A DNA stretch of 64,000 nucleotides. Source: Helicostylum pulchrum (Eukaryota > Mucoromycota > Mucoromycetes > Mucorales > Mucoraceae). The stretch covers positions 1 through 64,000 of the forward strand of contig JAIXMO010000063.1 in assembly GCA_025677825.1 (NCBI GenBank), given 5' to 3'. The notes beneath the pieces were generated by a model, which saw only the letters and a list, made by a program, of their open reading frames with translations, ran no database searches and had not been told where the DNA came from. Position numbers and translations under genes: made by a program. This document shows positions 1-11,660 of the stretch, in pieces; positions within the stretch are counted from its first letter, which is position 1, and the number at the start of each line of letters is the position of its first letter.

Positions 1-1584
1 AATACAGCCAGCAAATGCAGCAACTGCATAAACAAACGGGTGTAACCAAAGTGGGTAAAGTGGAGGTTGGTTATAGACTTTATCAATAAATTCAAGAGCT
101 TCATCTACAGATACTTCACCATGTGAAACCAACTTTTCCAAACGGTATATATCGGATAAACGATGCATTTCAAACGTTTGATTCTGACGAATAAAATGTG
201 TTTCGGTTGTATGAGTTGTGGAATCAATAAATGTAACCAACATAACGCTCGGCATATAAATATATTCCGCTTCTACTCCCAATGTACGTGATACACGATG
301 CATAACATACTCCAATCGATGCGCTGGACACCCATAAAGCATAAGTGATTTACATAACTTTCTTAAAAACTCTTGCTTTTGTAAAATATTTGCAATTTCA
401 AATGTGATTCGGATACGATCTTCTAGTGTAATCGGTTCAAATTGTGAGGCGGTAGTGAGTATACTATCATTGGATGATCGACGAGAGAAGGAAGGTGTAG
501 TCTTTTTTCGTTTTTCTAGACTAGGTACCAAGTATTTACTAGATGCAACTTCTGATAACCAACTACTAGATCTTTTGACTAATGGAGGCCGTTTAAGCTT
601 TTTACTAGGCTCTTGTAATAAAGGTTTCGTACTGGTCTGAGATGGTAAACTGACTAATGATACCGGTCTGCTTTTTTTACGTTTTAATTGAAGAGATTTA
701 CGCTCCTAGAAAAAAAAACATTAGTATATAATGCGTGTGTCCTGTGTGTGTGTGTATGTTTAAATAAGTACTTTTGAATGCTTCTTCTTTTTTGGTTTTT
801 CGTTTTGATTTCGTACAGCTTCCAATTTCATTAAACTTGCTAAAACACTACCCCCACCTAACACTGGTCCAGTAGGTTGTAAGCTAATTTCCTCTTCGTC
901 GATACGATTTTCGTGTCTACTTAAAATTGCGGTTTGTAACGGATCTGGAGTCTGTTGCGGGTGTCTTTTGACACTCAACATGCGCTGAACCAGTGCGGCT
1001 GATTCCACAACATGATCCTGAAACCGAACATGACGGTCTTTGGCTTCATCTTTATCTAACGCCGCTTCAACTAAACTATTTGCTTCCGAGTCCTCTGGTA
1101 TAAATTCGACCTTATGATGATCATTATTAAGAGAAGGTAACTGGCTACATGTTAAGGAAGAATCGCCATCATCAAAAGAAGCATTTCTTGATACGATTTT
1201 AGCATCTATATCACTATCAATCTCCGGGTCTGATGCAATTTCTTCAATATTATTATTTGCTTTTATATAATCATTCATAATATTATTCATACTTTTTAAC
1301 GATGTGGGAGATTCAGGGTAGTTTAAGATCTTGAAGTCAATATGTGAGTTGCTGCTGGTAGTTAATGCTAACTCGGGTAGCCTAGGCCATGATGCAGAAT
1401 GAATATCGTGCAACGTAGGTCGTACAGGCGGACTAGGCGGGTTGGGTGAACGTTCATCGTTGTCGTTGGCGGAAATATCGACTTCTTCATTAATAGCATA
1501 ATCCGTACTGTTGCTTTCATTATATTCGTCTGCATTGCTCTGTTGGTCAGTCTTTTTTGTACTCTTTTTAAAAAATTTATCCAT
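1..1584 (-). CDS. PRM10: Prm10-like ThrE/DUF1212 membrane protein, 3' part beyond window edge
   Basis: Two exons are visible. The first runs from the ATG at 1584 to about 771, the intron ends in TTTTTTTCTAG near 707, and the second exon reads open to the window edge. The first ~270 residues are hydrophilic, Ser/Asn/Asp-rich and probably disordered, ending in a Lys-rich run. After the intron comes more basic linker, then the start of a ThrE (DUF1212) domain, with stretches such as LYGCPAHRLEYVMHRVS, YIYMPSVMLVTFID and a following HRLSDIYRLEKLV. In the family (yeast Prm10, bacterial threonine/serine exporter ThrE) this cytosolic region precedes about ten membrane helices. Only the approach to the first helix (LHPFVYAVAAFAGC) lies inside the window. 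A role in amino-acid or small-solute export is family knowledge only; the fungal proteins are poorly characterised. Confidence 0.85.
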
Positions 1585-4382
1585 AATTTGTATTTAGAAA
1601 AAAGTGGTTCTTTTTTTCTTTTACTTTTTTTTGTATGCTAAAAAAAAGGGGGTATAAAAATAGTGTTGATAAGATAAAAAGAGAAAGCAAAAAAAAAAAA
1701 AGAAGAATTATAAATACTTTTTCAGAATGAGACATTTTCTTTTCGTTTATCAGATACCGCTGTCGTAAAAAAAATGCTCGCTAAAGGTTTTAATTTAAGC
1801 AATCCATTGGCCCGATTTTTTTTTTTTGAGATTTTTTATTTATTTCGTTATCTCTTTCTAAGAGTAAATAGAACTGCTTTATTCTATAAAAAAAAATTAA
1901 GCGTATACGTGTGTAATGTTGATAAGTAACTGCATATAAAAAAGATACAGCAAAGAGTTCGATATCAGTGTGAGATCTAGAGCTATCTATCTTTTCTGCA
2001 AGGCGGAAGGAAAACATTTTTTAATCAACCTACTTTTTGTGTAACGATCCTATCAAAATCTACAAAATTTTCTGAAACAGGTAAAAAAAATCAGAACCTT
2101 GCTTTATTATGGAATTCCTTGATCTTTTAATAAAACTGAGTTTTTATAAAGATGATATCTGACCATACAGATAAAGTTTTGCATAGTTTTTTAGGTATAT
2201 TAAACTTAAACCTGGAACATTTTTTTTTAAAAAAAAAAACGAAGAGGCGATTACACTAAGCCATTTTGAAGTTTTTAGGTTTCTTTTTTTTTCACTAGTG
2301 GTAAATATTTAGATCTGTCATACGTTCTTCTTTTTTTTAGATTTTTTTTATTCGTATAAAAGATTACAAAGAGTATTTTCTACTTGTTTATTTATTTTTG
2401 GCTTTTTTTTTCCATAAAATAAAGTATATGGTGTATTTGAATTTTGCCGAGATTTTAGTTATGCTATTAGCTTAATACCCAGAATTCTGGTCTATAATGT
2501 TCTATTTTCAATGCTTAGAACGACTATGATTCCAATGTTAAAATAATAGAGTAAAATATAATTATGTAACTAGGTCATTAGTAATTCTGTACAGCCGGTG
2601 CAACGTACTAGACTTTTCATGTATCTCTTCCAATCTAAAAGGGCTTACTCTTTGAGTAAGGCTTTAATGGAGATCTCTATCTTGTTCTTTAACATCGGGT
2701 GACTTAAATTGATTCACATGGCTTGTAGTCTCCCATACCCCTCCCTCCATCACATAAACATCTTATCGGACAGACTCTACAGCATAATACATTTAAGTAA
2801 GGGCTGAAAACGTGTTTTACTGTCAGAAAATATTATTTTTTTATAAAGCTTTAGTAGTACGCTGGTAATTATACTTTTTACTACTTTTTTTCTTTGTACG
2901 TCATTTATAACTTTTTTTCTACTGACGCCGCTATCTTTTTAATAGTGTGGTCTTTTAAAATCACTTGGTACACCACAGTAATCAATTTACTAATTATCGC
3001 GAACACTTCAGCTTCACCTTATTTTCTTGGTATATTTACTTGTTACCATCGTACTTGCTAACTTCTATAAAGAATTACATATACATTATTTGCACACTTA
3101 TAGAAATAAATTAAGACATGCAAACTATACGGAAAATACGTGGGCGCAAGCATATGTCATTTCTATTAAGTGGCAGGTTAAATAAATATTTGTAACTTTC
3201 AGATATTAAGAGTATTTGGAAGCATCTATTCTTTTTTTTAAAAGGCTCTAATATTTTCTTGTGTCTTTTTTAATTTAAATTTACGTACTTCTTTATATAA
3301 AGAGTTAGACGTAACCTCTATAGAGCTATAAAAACTATTGTACAAAGAGTAACCAAAAATATGTCAAAACATCTCGTGAAAATTACGTATTTAGCAAGTC
3401 TACAAAAATAAAACTATATATTCTATGTAAATAACATAAATACATGTTAAATTTAAGTTTGCATAAATCGGCATTATTACGGAATATTTTTTTTAACGCT
3501 AGATATAGTAAAATGAAAGAAAGTTGTTTCTATTAATCATTTGAAAACAGGTACAACTTTAGCCACTTGTTGGGGATGCATAGGTTACACGATTGCAAAT
3601 GAGGGAAAAAAATACCCTGTTACAAAGAAGGTGTATTTTGTGTAGGCCCACCATCTTTTTTTCTATTGGAGCAGAGTGGGTGCCTGAGGTTAATATTATA
3701 CAGGTATAATAACCAGCGGTATTATATAAAAAAAAAAACTATCTTTTTAAAAAACTATAAAATATGACTGACACCATGTAAGAGTATATAAACCTGGGAT
3801 TTTCACAATGGTTTATAAGTCATTATATTCTTAAAACGGTTATTATAAAGAACAAATTCATATTCTAATACGACACATGACTTGCACCTTAGCAGCAACA
3901 AAAAAGAAAAGGTTACAGCTTTCATTAACCTTTGTGTTCCCCAATACTCTTACCAAAAAAAAAAAAATCTCGATATATGCCATTCCAGAACTAGATTAGA
4001 TTTGTTCCTGAGTTTTTATAGTTTTGTTTTAAAAATAAATCAAAAACGCTGTAATATACCTTTAAACGTATTCTAATCGTATGTATTGAATCTAAAAAGC
4101 ACTGTATAACATAATATCGCTCTTTTTTCTAATAATTATATATAAATTAGTCGATATAATTATATAATACTTGAGAAATCTTAAAAAAGAGAACTCTGAG
4201 ATGAATCAAGACAGGAACAATTTTTTTCTTTTTGATCCGGTAACCCCGTATTACACAATGAACATCTTTTAATTACCAGCGCATCTTTTTTTTTTTTTTT
4301 TCTCTCTCCATAACCGTTTTCTTTTTTAAACTTTACTTTTTTTTTTTCGTTTTCGTTTTTGTTTTTGTTGTAATATAATAGT
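1585..4382. other. Intergenic, AT-rich, with one coding relic
   Basis: This 2.8-kb gap is dominated by poly-T/poly-A tracts, including a T9A11 palindrome at 2220-2239. No intact gene is convincing. A coding-like stretch broken by stops on the minus strand at 2574-2796 is listed separately. The pyrimidine-rich run just before 4383 is probably the core promoter and leader of the next gene. Confidence 0.5.
2574..2796 (-). pseudogene. Unidentified decayed coding fragment
   Basis: On the minus strand one frame reads coherently for about 70 codons with only two internal stops. Segments include DVYVMEGGVWETTSHVNQ, then SPDVKEQDRDLH, a stop, and SLTQRVSPFRLEEIHEK and LHRLYRITNDLVT. The composition is balanced (Glu, Arg, Leu, Val, Trp), unlike chance translations of the surrounding AT-rich DNA, which give Lys/Phe/Asn/Ile. 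I do not recognise the family. It may be a relic of a mobile-element protein or of a host gene. No start, splice sites or flanking exons could be defined. Confidence 0.35.
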
Positions 4383-5964
4383 ATGGATGGTTCGTTCTGG
4401 TTAATTTGCGATAGACCAAACCACTGTCACTGTGACTGGAGAGTGACAATTGTAGAATGTATAGAGAATAAGGCCATGTTTTATATATATACTGTAAATA
4501 TAGTATGGTCGCTTCTTATTACAATTACAGGTACTTCAACCGAACAAAAAATGTTTTTTTTTTACATACATGCAAATCTAATAATAAGAATAAAAAAAGG
4601 TGTCGCAATATTATATGATCGAGTTATTCGAAAGAAGTTGCCTATATTCGACTATGAATCATCTTTAGGACGTTATATTCGACCACGGCCTATTGAATCT
4701 ATGATATTGTTTGGAGTTATTTTCAACTTTCGTAAATACAAAAAATTGACCTAGTGTTTTATATATGTGTATATAACCCTTTCGTTTCAATATTAGTTAG
4801 AGCATTGGATGCTGTATTGCTGGTTTCAAACGCAGTACCAAATGTTATTGTTCTTGCCTGTAAGCATTTACGTTTTTTTTTTTCGTTGTTGAAAAAAGGC
4901 TAAACGTTTTTTTTTTATTGTAGTACTATACGAATTACCATGGCAGTTCGGCCTCAGCGCATTTGCATGCTATCTTTTTGGGATTGCTCATACTGTATCA
5001 CATGTAATGTATAACAAAAAAAAAACACATCATGCTTCTTTTTAACCAATATATATATATATATAAATGTAGAGTAGCAAAGTAATTCGTAACAATTGGT
5101 TTCGATCTTCAATTAAGATTGATATAATGTGTACATCCTTAATCACTTTACCATTTATCACTAACAATATCTGTGTGATTGCAGCCTCTGTTTATGCAGA
5201 ACGAAACCAACTTTCTAAAGCCAAATTATTTACAGATCTCTTGTACTACTTTTGGACATTTTATTGTTTTACATTATCGATTTTTATTTCATTTGCTGGT
5301 GCTCGATTATTGAAAATCCTTGGACTTCACTTGAAAAATCAAAGTGACCCAGAGAGTTCTGCTGTACAAAAAATTAAACATGGCGTATTTAAAGTAATAT
5401 GAAAAATAGTCTCGTTTATCAAGTATGAATACTTATATATATATAGGTTAAGATGGTTATGTCGATTAGTATCACCTCACTACTAATTTTCTCGGTCATC
5501 AAATGTGTTTATGGTATTTTTAGAAAAGAAATACTATTAAACGATATGCTTAATTTGTTGGTTGCTATATTTTGGACATTTGATGGCACATTGGCTTCTA
5601 CATTTGTTATTTTAACGTTATTAATTAAGTAAGTCATTCTTTTTGTTTTGTTTTTGAAAAAAGTATTTTATACTAACCAATGTATATATATAGCCCTAAA
5701 GCACTTACGCAATTAAGTATTTCATCAACAGATGGTTCTGATACTTATGCAGCTACTCGATCTCAATTAGGCAATACTAGTAACAGTACACCAATTGATG
5801 TCAATATTATTACTTACCAAGGAGGGTATCCATTAAGCAACTTACCAAGCTCTAATGAACCCATCAAAGAAAAATACTACTCGTTTATGGGGTCTTCCGA
5901 ATTTGAAGGATCAGCTATATCGGAAACGCATTTGTTACCCGATACCAAAAGATATAATATGTAG
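4383..5964 (+). CDS. Orphan multi-pass (about seven-helix) membrane protein
   Basis: The reading frame starts MDGSFWLICDRPNHCHCDW and can be joined through about six introns. Donors are near 4531 (GTACTT), 4735, 4859, 5005, 5396 and 5629; acceptors mostly end TATAG or TGTAG. The spliced protein has hydrophobic segments such as MFYIYTVNIVWSLLITITG, MILFGVIFNF, LLYYFWTFYCFTLSIFISF and LNLLVAIFWTFDGTLASTFV. Its hydrophilic Ser/Thr-rich tail ends KRYNM. Conserved-looking polar motifs are YDRVIRKKLPIFDYE and YIRPRPIES. I believe this is a Mucoromycota-wide uncharacterised family, but that is memory, not a search. The topology resembles a receptor, but no known GPCR signature is visible. The first intron is the least certain because the unspliced frame also stays open. 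Confidence 0.7.
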
Positions 5965-6300
5965 AAAATAAAAAGTGTCAACTTACTTGATTAAGCCAGT
6001 AACGTTATTTTATGTTAAGCATGATACAAATTGAGGTCTTGCTAACCAATAAAAGCCCGCAAAAATACATATTATAAAACCGCAAATTGGAATCGTGAGC
6101 ACTTTCCTCTTTCTATTTTTTTTTTTTTATCACTTTTTTTTCTATCCTTTTTATTGCTATTAAAGGGGGGAGGAGAAGAGAATATATATATGCATAAAAA
6201 CCTAAAATTATACAACATCATATCACACCAAATAATAGAAAAAATTATTTACTTTTAAAAAAAAAAAAATCCCACTTTTTTTTTAAACAAGCAAAAAAAT
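5965..6300. other. Intergenic spacer and promoter of the START-domain gene
   Basis: AT-rich spacer with T-tracts, a GGGGGGAGGAG run near 6166 and an A-rich leader immediately before the ATG. No coding potential seen. Confidence 0.4.
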
Positions 6301-6925
6301 ATGACACGGTCATTAGTCCAAAGTTCGTTCAATCAAGATGAATTAGCAAATGAATGGGAAGAAGCCTTTCATAGTAAAAGCAGGACAACAACAGCTCCAC
6401 AATTTAGTCAATTTAACGCAATCTTTAGTGACGATGAAGAAGACGATCCGCAACCGCAACGTTGGTTACCTGAACCAAATATCCTATCATCCAACGTTAT
6501 CACAGGCTACATTGATCCAGTCCTGAGCTCTTCCACCTACCACATCCACCAAGCCGATAACGCCTTACTGACGCTAAAACACGTCGTAGCAGAAGAAGGC
6601 TGGAAAAAGGCACTTAAACATAAAAGTGGAGTGATTGTACATATGAAGAACGGTATTCATAAAGGAGATAAAACTCCAATCTTTAAAGGTGAAGCCATCA
6701 TTCAAGGATTTTCACCTCAGGCAATCTTTTATGTTATTGGCATGCGTAAATTATGGGATGAACAGTAAATACAACCTTTTTTTTTTTGGAAAAACTGTGT
6801 GATACTGTATTAAAAAAAAAGTTATTAGGTACGAAGATGGTAATTTAGTTGAAAATTTAAATGATACTACTTCTTTAACATATGAAATCATGAAACCAAC
6901 TACAACCAGCAAGTAAAGTATAACA

Positions 6926-6960
<35 letters not shown>

Positions 6961-9373
6961 CGATTACTCCTTATTTTATTTACCGTCTTTTTTTTATCAC
7001 TTAAAAAGAACGCGAGATTTAGCTTTAGTGGAAAAAATTGAATGCACACAGAACGGTGCAATTGTATTTGCTTGTACCAGTATAGAGACACCAAGAATAC
7101 CTAGAATGAACGGTAGAACACGTGTGAATACAAAGGTACCTCTTTTTTTTCTTTTTTTCTAATAACAAGTATGATTTAACCGTTAATTGATTGCATATAT
7201 TAGTTACAAGGTTGGATATTAGAACCTTTACATGGTGGACCAAATCCTGCAACCAAAATAGTATTTGTTGTACAAGAAAGCATGAAGGGATGGGTGCCTG
7301 GATTTGCCAAAAAGACATTAGCACGAAGACCACTCGTAATAGCCAAAGTGGCTGAATATTTAGAGCGAAAGACCGAACGTATGAGATCTACACCACTAAA
7401 TAAAAACAATCAAAGTGGATTATTACAATCTTTAAATCATGGTCATAGTAGAAGACCTTCAGTTATGAGTAACCATACACCTATACCACAACAATTCAAC
7501 AGGAACAGACTCTCACCACAACGTGAATTAAATCAATCGATATTAGCAGCTAAATCACTTCCTACTTTACCACCTACAGCTAAAAAGCATATTTCGTTTG
7601 CTGATCATGACATTACTTATACACCTTCTAACAAATTAGACCAAGATATTAATAGTAACAGTAGTACAACCACTGACTCAAATAGTACAATACCTCCACT
7701 TTTAAAAAACAAGGTTGCATCTTGTGCACCAGCTGTGAAACAACACCTGTATCCATCTCATCGTCATCCTATTCAAAAAGTTGAAAGCATTCAATTATTA
7801 AAGAAGTTGACTTATTCGCATGATAATTGGCAGTTAACTAAGGAATTAAAAGACGGATCCAAACAATATATATTAAACTCGAATATTTTGTCTGATGATG
7901 AAGATGACTTTATTAACCATCATAATCAACACGGTGGTGAATTATTAAAGCGTAAAGTACCTTTTATTCGTGTGGATGGTGTTATTGATGGTGGCTGGAC
8001 TGCAGAACAATTATGCTCTGTCATACATTGTTTTGGTTCTCGAAAGATTTGTAAGAAGATTTCTTTTTTTCTTTTTTGAATTATACTAACACATATAATA
8101 TAGGGGATTCATCGTTTGAAGGAGGTCAAACAATTGATAGATTTAGCCAAAAGGAATATCTTGTACAATGGTTCTTGGGCGGCATGTTACCTATAGCCAG
8201 TGTTGATTTATCTGCAATAACAAGTATTGAATCTGATCCAGTTACGGGCACAGTATATACTGCTACCACGTCAGTTACAGATCAACAGGTACCACCAGAT
8301 GAATCAGGACATCGTATCCGTGCTTACAGTGATTTGTATGGTTGGGTATTCAGACCCAAATTCGATAAACAAGGTCGTACACTTTCAGTAGGTATTAGTT
8401 TTGTATGCAATATGGATTTCCGATACACAGTTCCTAGTCACGTATTACAAACCTGGACCGATAGCTCTTTACAGTCTATTACACATATCCATCACTACTT
8501 GTCACAGTACGGTTGTCCACCTTATATCCGACGTGTCGCTGGTAAAGTGATTCGAGAAGGATTCGACGCACTTACCAATAATTATCAAATTGTATTTACT
8601 GCTAAACATCAACCATCGAATTCATACCGTGCTCGTAAACAGCAGCAACAGAATCAGTCTGTGTGGTGTACAGATATTCGGGTACATAAGACCATGTTTC
8701 CTCACGGTCTAGAAATTAGTATCATACCTGAAAATGTAGCTCGTATTGAAGTATCACCAAAGGATAATAAAAGTATCAAGATATTTACGACAGATGAATC
8801 TATTGATGGTAAACAAGTGACCTTTACACTGGTACCACTTTCTTCGACAGATGGCATCAATCATCACTCTTCTACGTACAAGTATAACGGAGAAATGTTT
8901 AATCAAAGACAAGTCGTTACTGATAAACAAGAAACAGTAAGCGAACCACCAAATAGACTTGAAGATGTAGTAGACCAAGTAGTTGAAGCTATCAAAAAAG
9001 AAATTAAAATTTCTACTCCTGCATTACCAGGTAAAAATTATAATTATAGAAGGGGAGTAAAATTAATAAATTTATATTTTTTGACAGCTACAACTCAAGC
9101 AGAAATTCCCAAGCATGAAAAATTGGTGGAAGAAGAAGAAGAAACTATACCATTAAAAGTACCTAAAGGTTACTTGCTTGTCCCTGAACATCAGGTAAAA
9201 AAGATAAATATTTGTTTTCTGTGCGTGTATTTACTAATAATTCTTTTTAGAATAATAACATCATTATGATTACTGATGAATTGTCATTTAACGGACAACA
9301 AATTTCGATTATTTTCCTGGCCATGGTCGTTTGTTACTATATGGGTAAATTCACTTCATGCGCTTCCTGCTAA
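6301..9373 (+). CDS. Double START-domain protein with C-terminal membrane tail
   Basis: Roughly 880 residues in seven exons. Introns begin near 6765, 6910, 7135, 8049, 9032 and 9196; the one at 8049 carries an ACTAAC branch site and restores a Trp codon. The first lipid-binding module (about residues 95-290) shows VIVHMKNGIHKGDKTPIFKG, FYVIGMRKLWDEQYEDG, then ALVEKIECTQNGAIVFACTS and KLQGWILEPL, a START-like pattern. A Ser/Asn-rich linker follows. A second START-like module begins around KRKVPFIRVDGVIDGGWTA and includes WDSSFEGGQTIDRFSQKEY and DLYGWVFRPKFDKQGRTLS. The extreme C-terminus has one hydrophobic helix (QISIIFLAMVVCYYMG) and ends KFTSCASC, so it may be tail-anchored. Lipid or sterol transfer at a membrane contact site is inference; the ligand is unknown. 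It converges on NDUFS5. Confidence 0.8.
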
Positions 9374-9577
9374 CTAACATTATACTTTACCTATTTTATT
9401 TATTCTCTTATTATCTTAATCCCTTCTTTCTCACTACAATTAATAATATATAATATATAATCCAATTCAATTTTTTTTTTTTTTTTTTTTTTATTATTTG
9501 TGGAAACTTTGTGTAGGTTTTACTTTAGCTGTATCGTTTTTGTTTTTTTTTTTTGCCTTCGTCTATTGTCGATCAAT

Positions 9578-10038
9578 TTATGCCTTTACTTCGGTTTTAT
9601 CATCAATAATGTTTAATTTTGGCATATTTGATTTTGCTGCAGTTAAAGCGTCCTTCTTTGCCTTGACTTGTTCAGCTTGTCTCTTTTCAGCTTGCTTTAA
9701 TTCCTCTGTTTTAATACGTGTAATACGAGCAAACTAAAAGAAAAAGAAAAAAAAACGTAAATTTATGATATTCGGCCACTAATATAAATAATCTATACCT
9801 CTTTGGTATGATGAAGACATTCAAGATAATCGTCACGTTGATCAAGACATTGTTGAGGGAGATCGGCACTGGCATAACACTTGTTAAATTCTTGCCAAAA
9901 GTGGAAGCATCGTCCACGACCTATTATTTACAAAATTAAAAAAAAAACGTCCTGCAACAACCGAAAAAAAAAATAGAAATTGGATTCTAAATTGTGATGC
10001 AGCTACATACCACCATCCAAACCGAATCCAGAAGCCAT
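9578..10038 (-). CDS. NDUFS5: NADH:ubiquinone oxidoreductase subunit NDUFS5 (15 kDa)
   Basis: Three exons encode a protein of about 100 residues starting MASGFGLDGGRGRCFHFWQE. This matches the conserved N-terminus of the complex I intermembrane-space accessory subunit NDUFS5. Cysteines in RGRC, NKCYASADLPQQCL and YLECLHHTKE follow the twin CX9C pattern used for Mia40-dependent import. The C-terminal third is a charged helix (ELKQAEKRQAEQVKAKKDAL). The first intron splits a Gly codon and the second follows HTKE; both have GT..AG ends. The ATG lies before MASGFG with no in-frame alternative. The small size is normal for the family. It sits tail-to-tail with the START gene, separated by about 200 bp. 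Confidence 0.92.
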
Positions 10039-11660
10039 TTTATGTTAATATAAGTTACTTTTTATAAGAAAAAAAAAAGAGAGGTGAAGGGTTTTACAAA
10101 AAAATAAACAAGTTGGTAGGTTGAAAAACATCCCCGCAACATTTTCACCCCCCATTGGATAATCTAAAGGTGACGTAAACCGTGTGCTGGTGTGGTGTTT
10201 ATAACACTCTTTTTTAAAAAACAGGTACACATACTAAACTATCACTAACCTTTTGAATTAAAAGAGGGCATGTAATATTATATTTGTTGCACAAAGATTT
10301 ATGACTTTTTCTTTATTACGCCTTAACAATATGTAGACACCCTGAGGCCTGAATGAGGAAATTGAAAATAATTGTTGGTTAGCCCATGGCATATCACATT
10401 TGGCCTCTTCTGTCTTTGATATGGACGAGTCTCAATGTGTTTGACCTAATATTTATCCTTAATTACAGATTGTTGTTTACTGGTGTTTGTAACAGCTCTT
10501 CGATTTACTGGAGTATTTTTTTTTATTATAGATACACCGATTTCATCAGATTCGCATAGTTCTTGGAGCTCGTAAAACGCCTTGAAATGATTTAATGGGC
10601 AAGCTTTTACGTCTATCCGTTTCAGGCATCTTCTTTTTAAAGATAGATAGCTTGATTTCGTTCAAGGGCTCTAGAACCTCTTCACGAACCTTATCTTTGA
10701 TCATATCTTTGTTGTAACCTTCAGCTGCTAATCTTTTTTGAAGTTCGTTCAATTTTCCTTCTTTTTTTTTTTACTGCAAAGGATTCAAAAACATACAAAG
10801 TCTATTACCAAAATGAGTTTTAATATTGTTCAAATCTGTGACATTTTTGGGGTACATGTACCTTTATAATAAGAGCCAAACAAAAAAAAAGTAGCTCATA
10901 ATAATTGAGCGGATCTCATGGCCTCGTGCTAGCTTATGCCTGGAGGTTGCTTCAGAAAGAACCGTACCCTTCTGTACGAACATAAAGAAAACAGAAATGC
11001 TAAAAAAAAAAAAAAAAAAAAGGCAGAATTATAGTTAAATGGATATAAGATATATGCTTCTTTAAAAAGTGCACATAAAAAAAAAAAATACTTACTGATG
11101 GTATGCATTGTTAAAGAAAAGAGGAAAAAAAAGTGATTTATATATTCTAAAAAAAAATGACTGAATAAATATACCACTTTAACTCGTGTGATCTAACTGT
11201 TTAATCATTTTTATGCGACACTTATTTAACTAAATAGAAGAGGTTAAAAAAATGCTGTGACATTTTTGCCAGCGGCATGTATAATTCTTTGAATGAAATA
11301 TTAACTATTTTTATGTATCTCTGTACGTGTATGCTCTCTCTATGTTCACTTCATCTATGTTCTATATTCTTTTAGAACTAATAAGTTTTTCTAATCACAG
11401 GTAAAGGTTTTTTTGCCGGCGCTTTCTCATTATCCGTTCTTTTTTCATTTCCGTATATCCCTATAGTATATCTTATACTACAGTATGATGCACTACTTCC
11501 ACCTAAACCATTTTTTAAAGCATTATTTGAACGAATGAATTTTTTTATTTTTCCAATTTTTAATAGCCTTCAAAAAACTGTCTATTCCAAAATAGGAAGG
11601 TTTTAGGAAAACCGAAAAATGATTAATATATTATAGTGTATACGGCGTTTAATTTTCTTT
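10039..11660. other. Intergenic, with a transposase-like relic
   Basis: AT-rich gap between the 5' end of NDUFS5 and the 3' end of SHO1. Apart from the coding fragment at 10459-10850, I see only homopolymer runs (for example A18 near 11001-11018) and no gene. Confidence 0.4.
10459..10850 (-). pseudogene. Fragment of a transposase-like coding region, frameshifted
   Basis: The minus strand reads NNIKTHFGNRLCMFLNPLQ, a stop, then KKKKEGKLNELQKRLAAEGYN, DMIKDKVREEVLEPLNE and KLSIFKKKMPETDRRK. After a one-base frame change it continues PLNHFKAFYELQELCESDE and PVNRRAVTNTSKQ before a stop. The run 'HFGNRL..FLN' followed by charged helices and 'NHFKAFYEL' reminds me of the N-terminal half of large mucoralean transposase-like proteins, possibly the same superfamily as the wreck at 13.7-17.2 kb. 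That link is from memory. No terminal repeats were found. A short intron could mimic the frameshift, but the only GT..AG option is about 31 nt, too short. Confidence 0.35.

Noticed and set aside
1790..2017. Minus-strand open frame of 75 codons
   Set aside because: Lys/Phe/Tyr-rich chance frame in AT-rich DNA with no motif.
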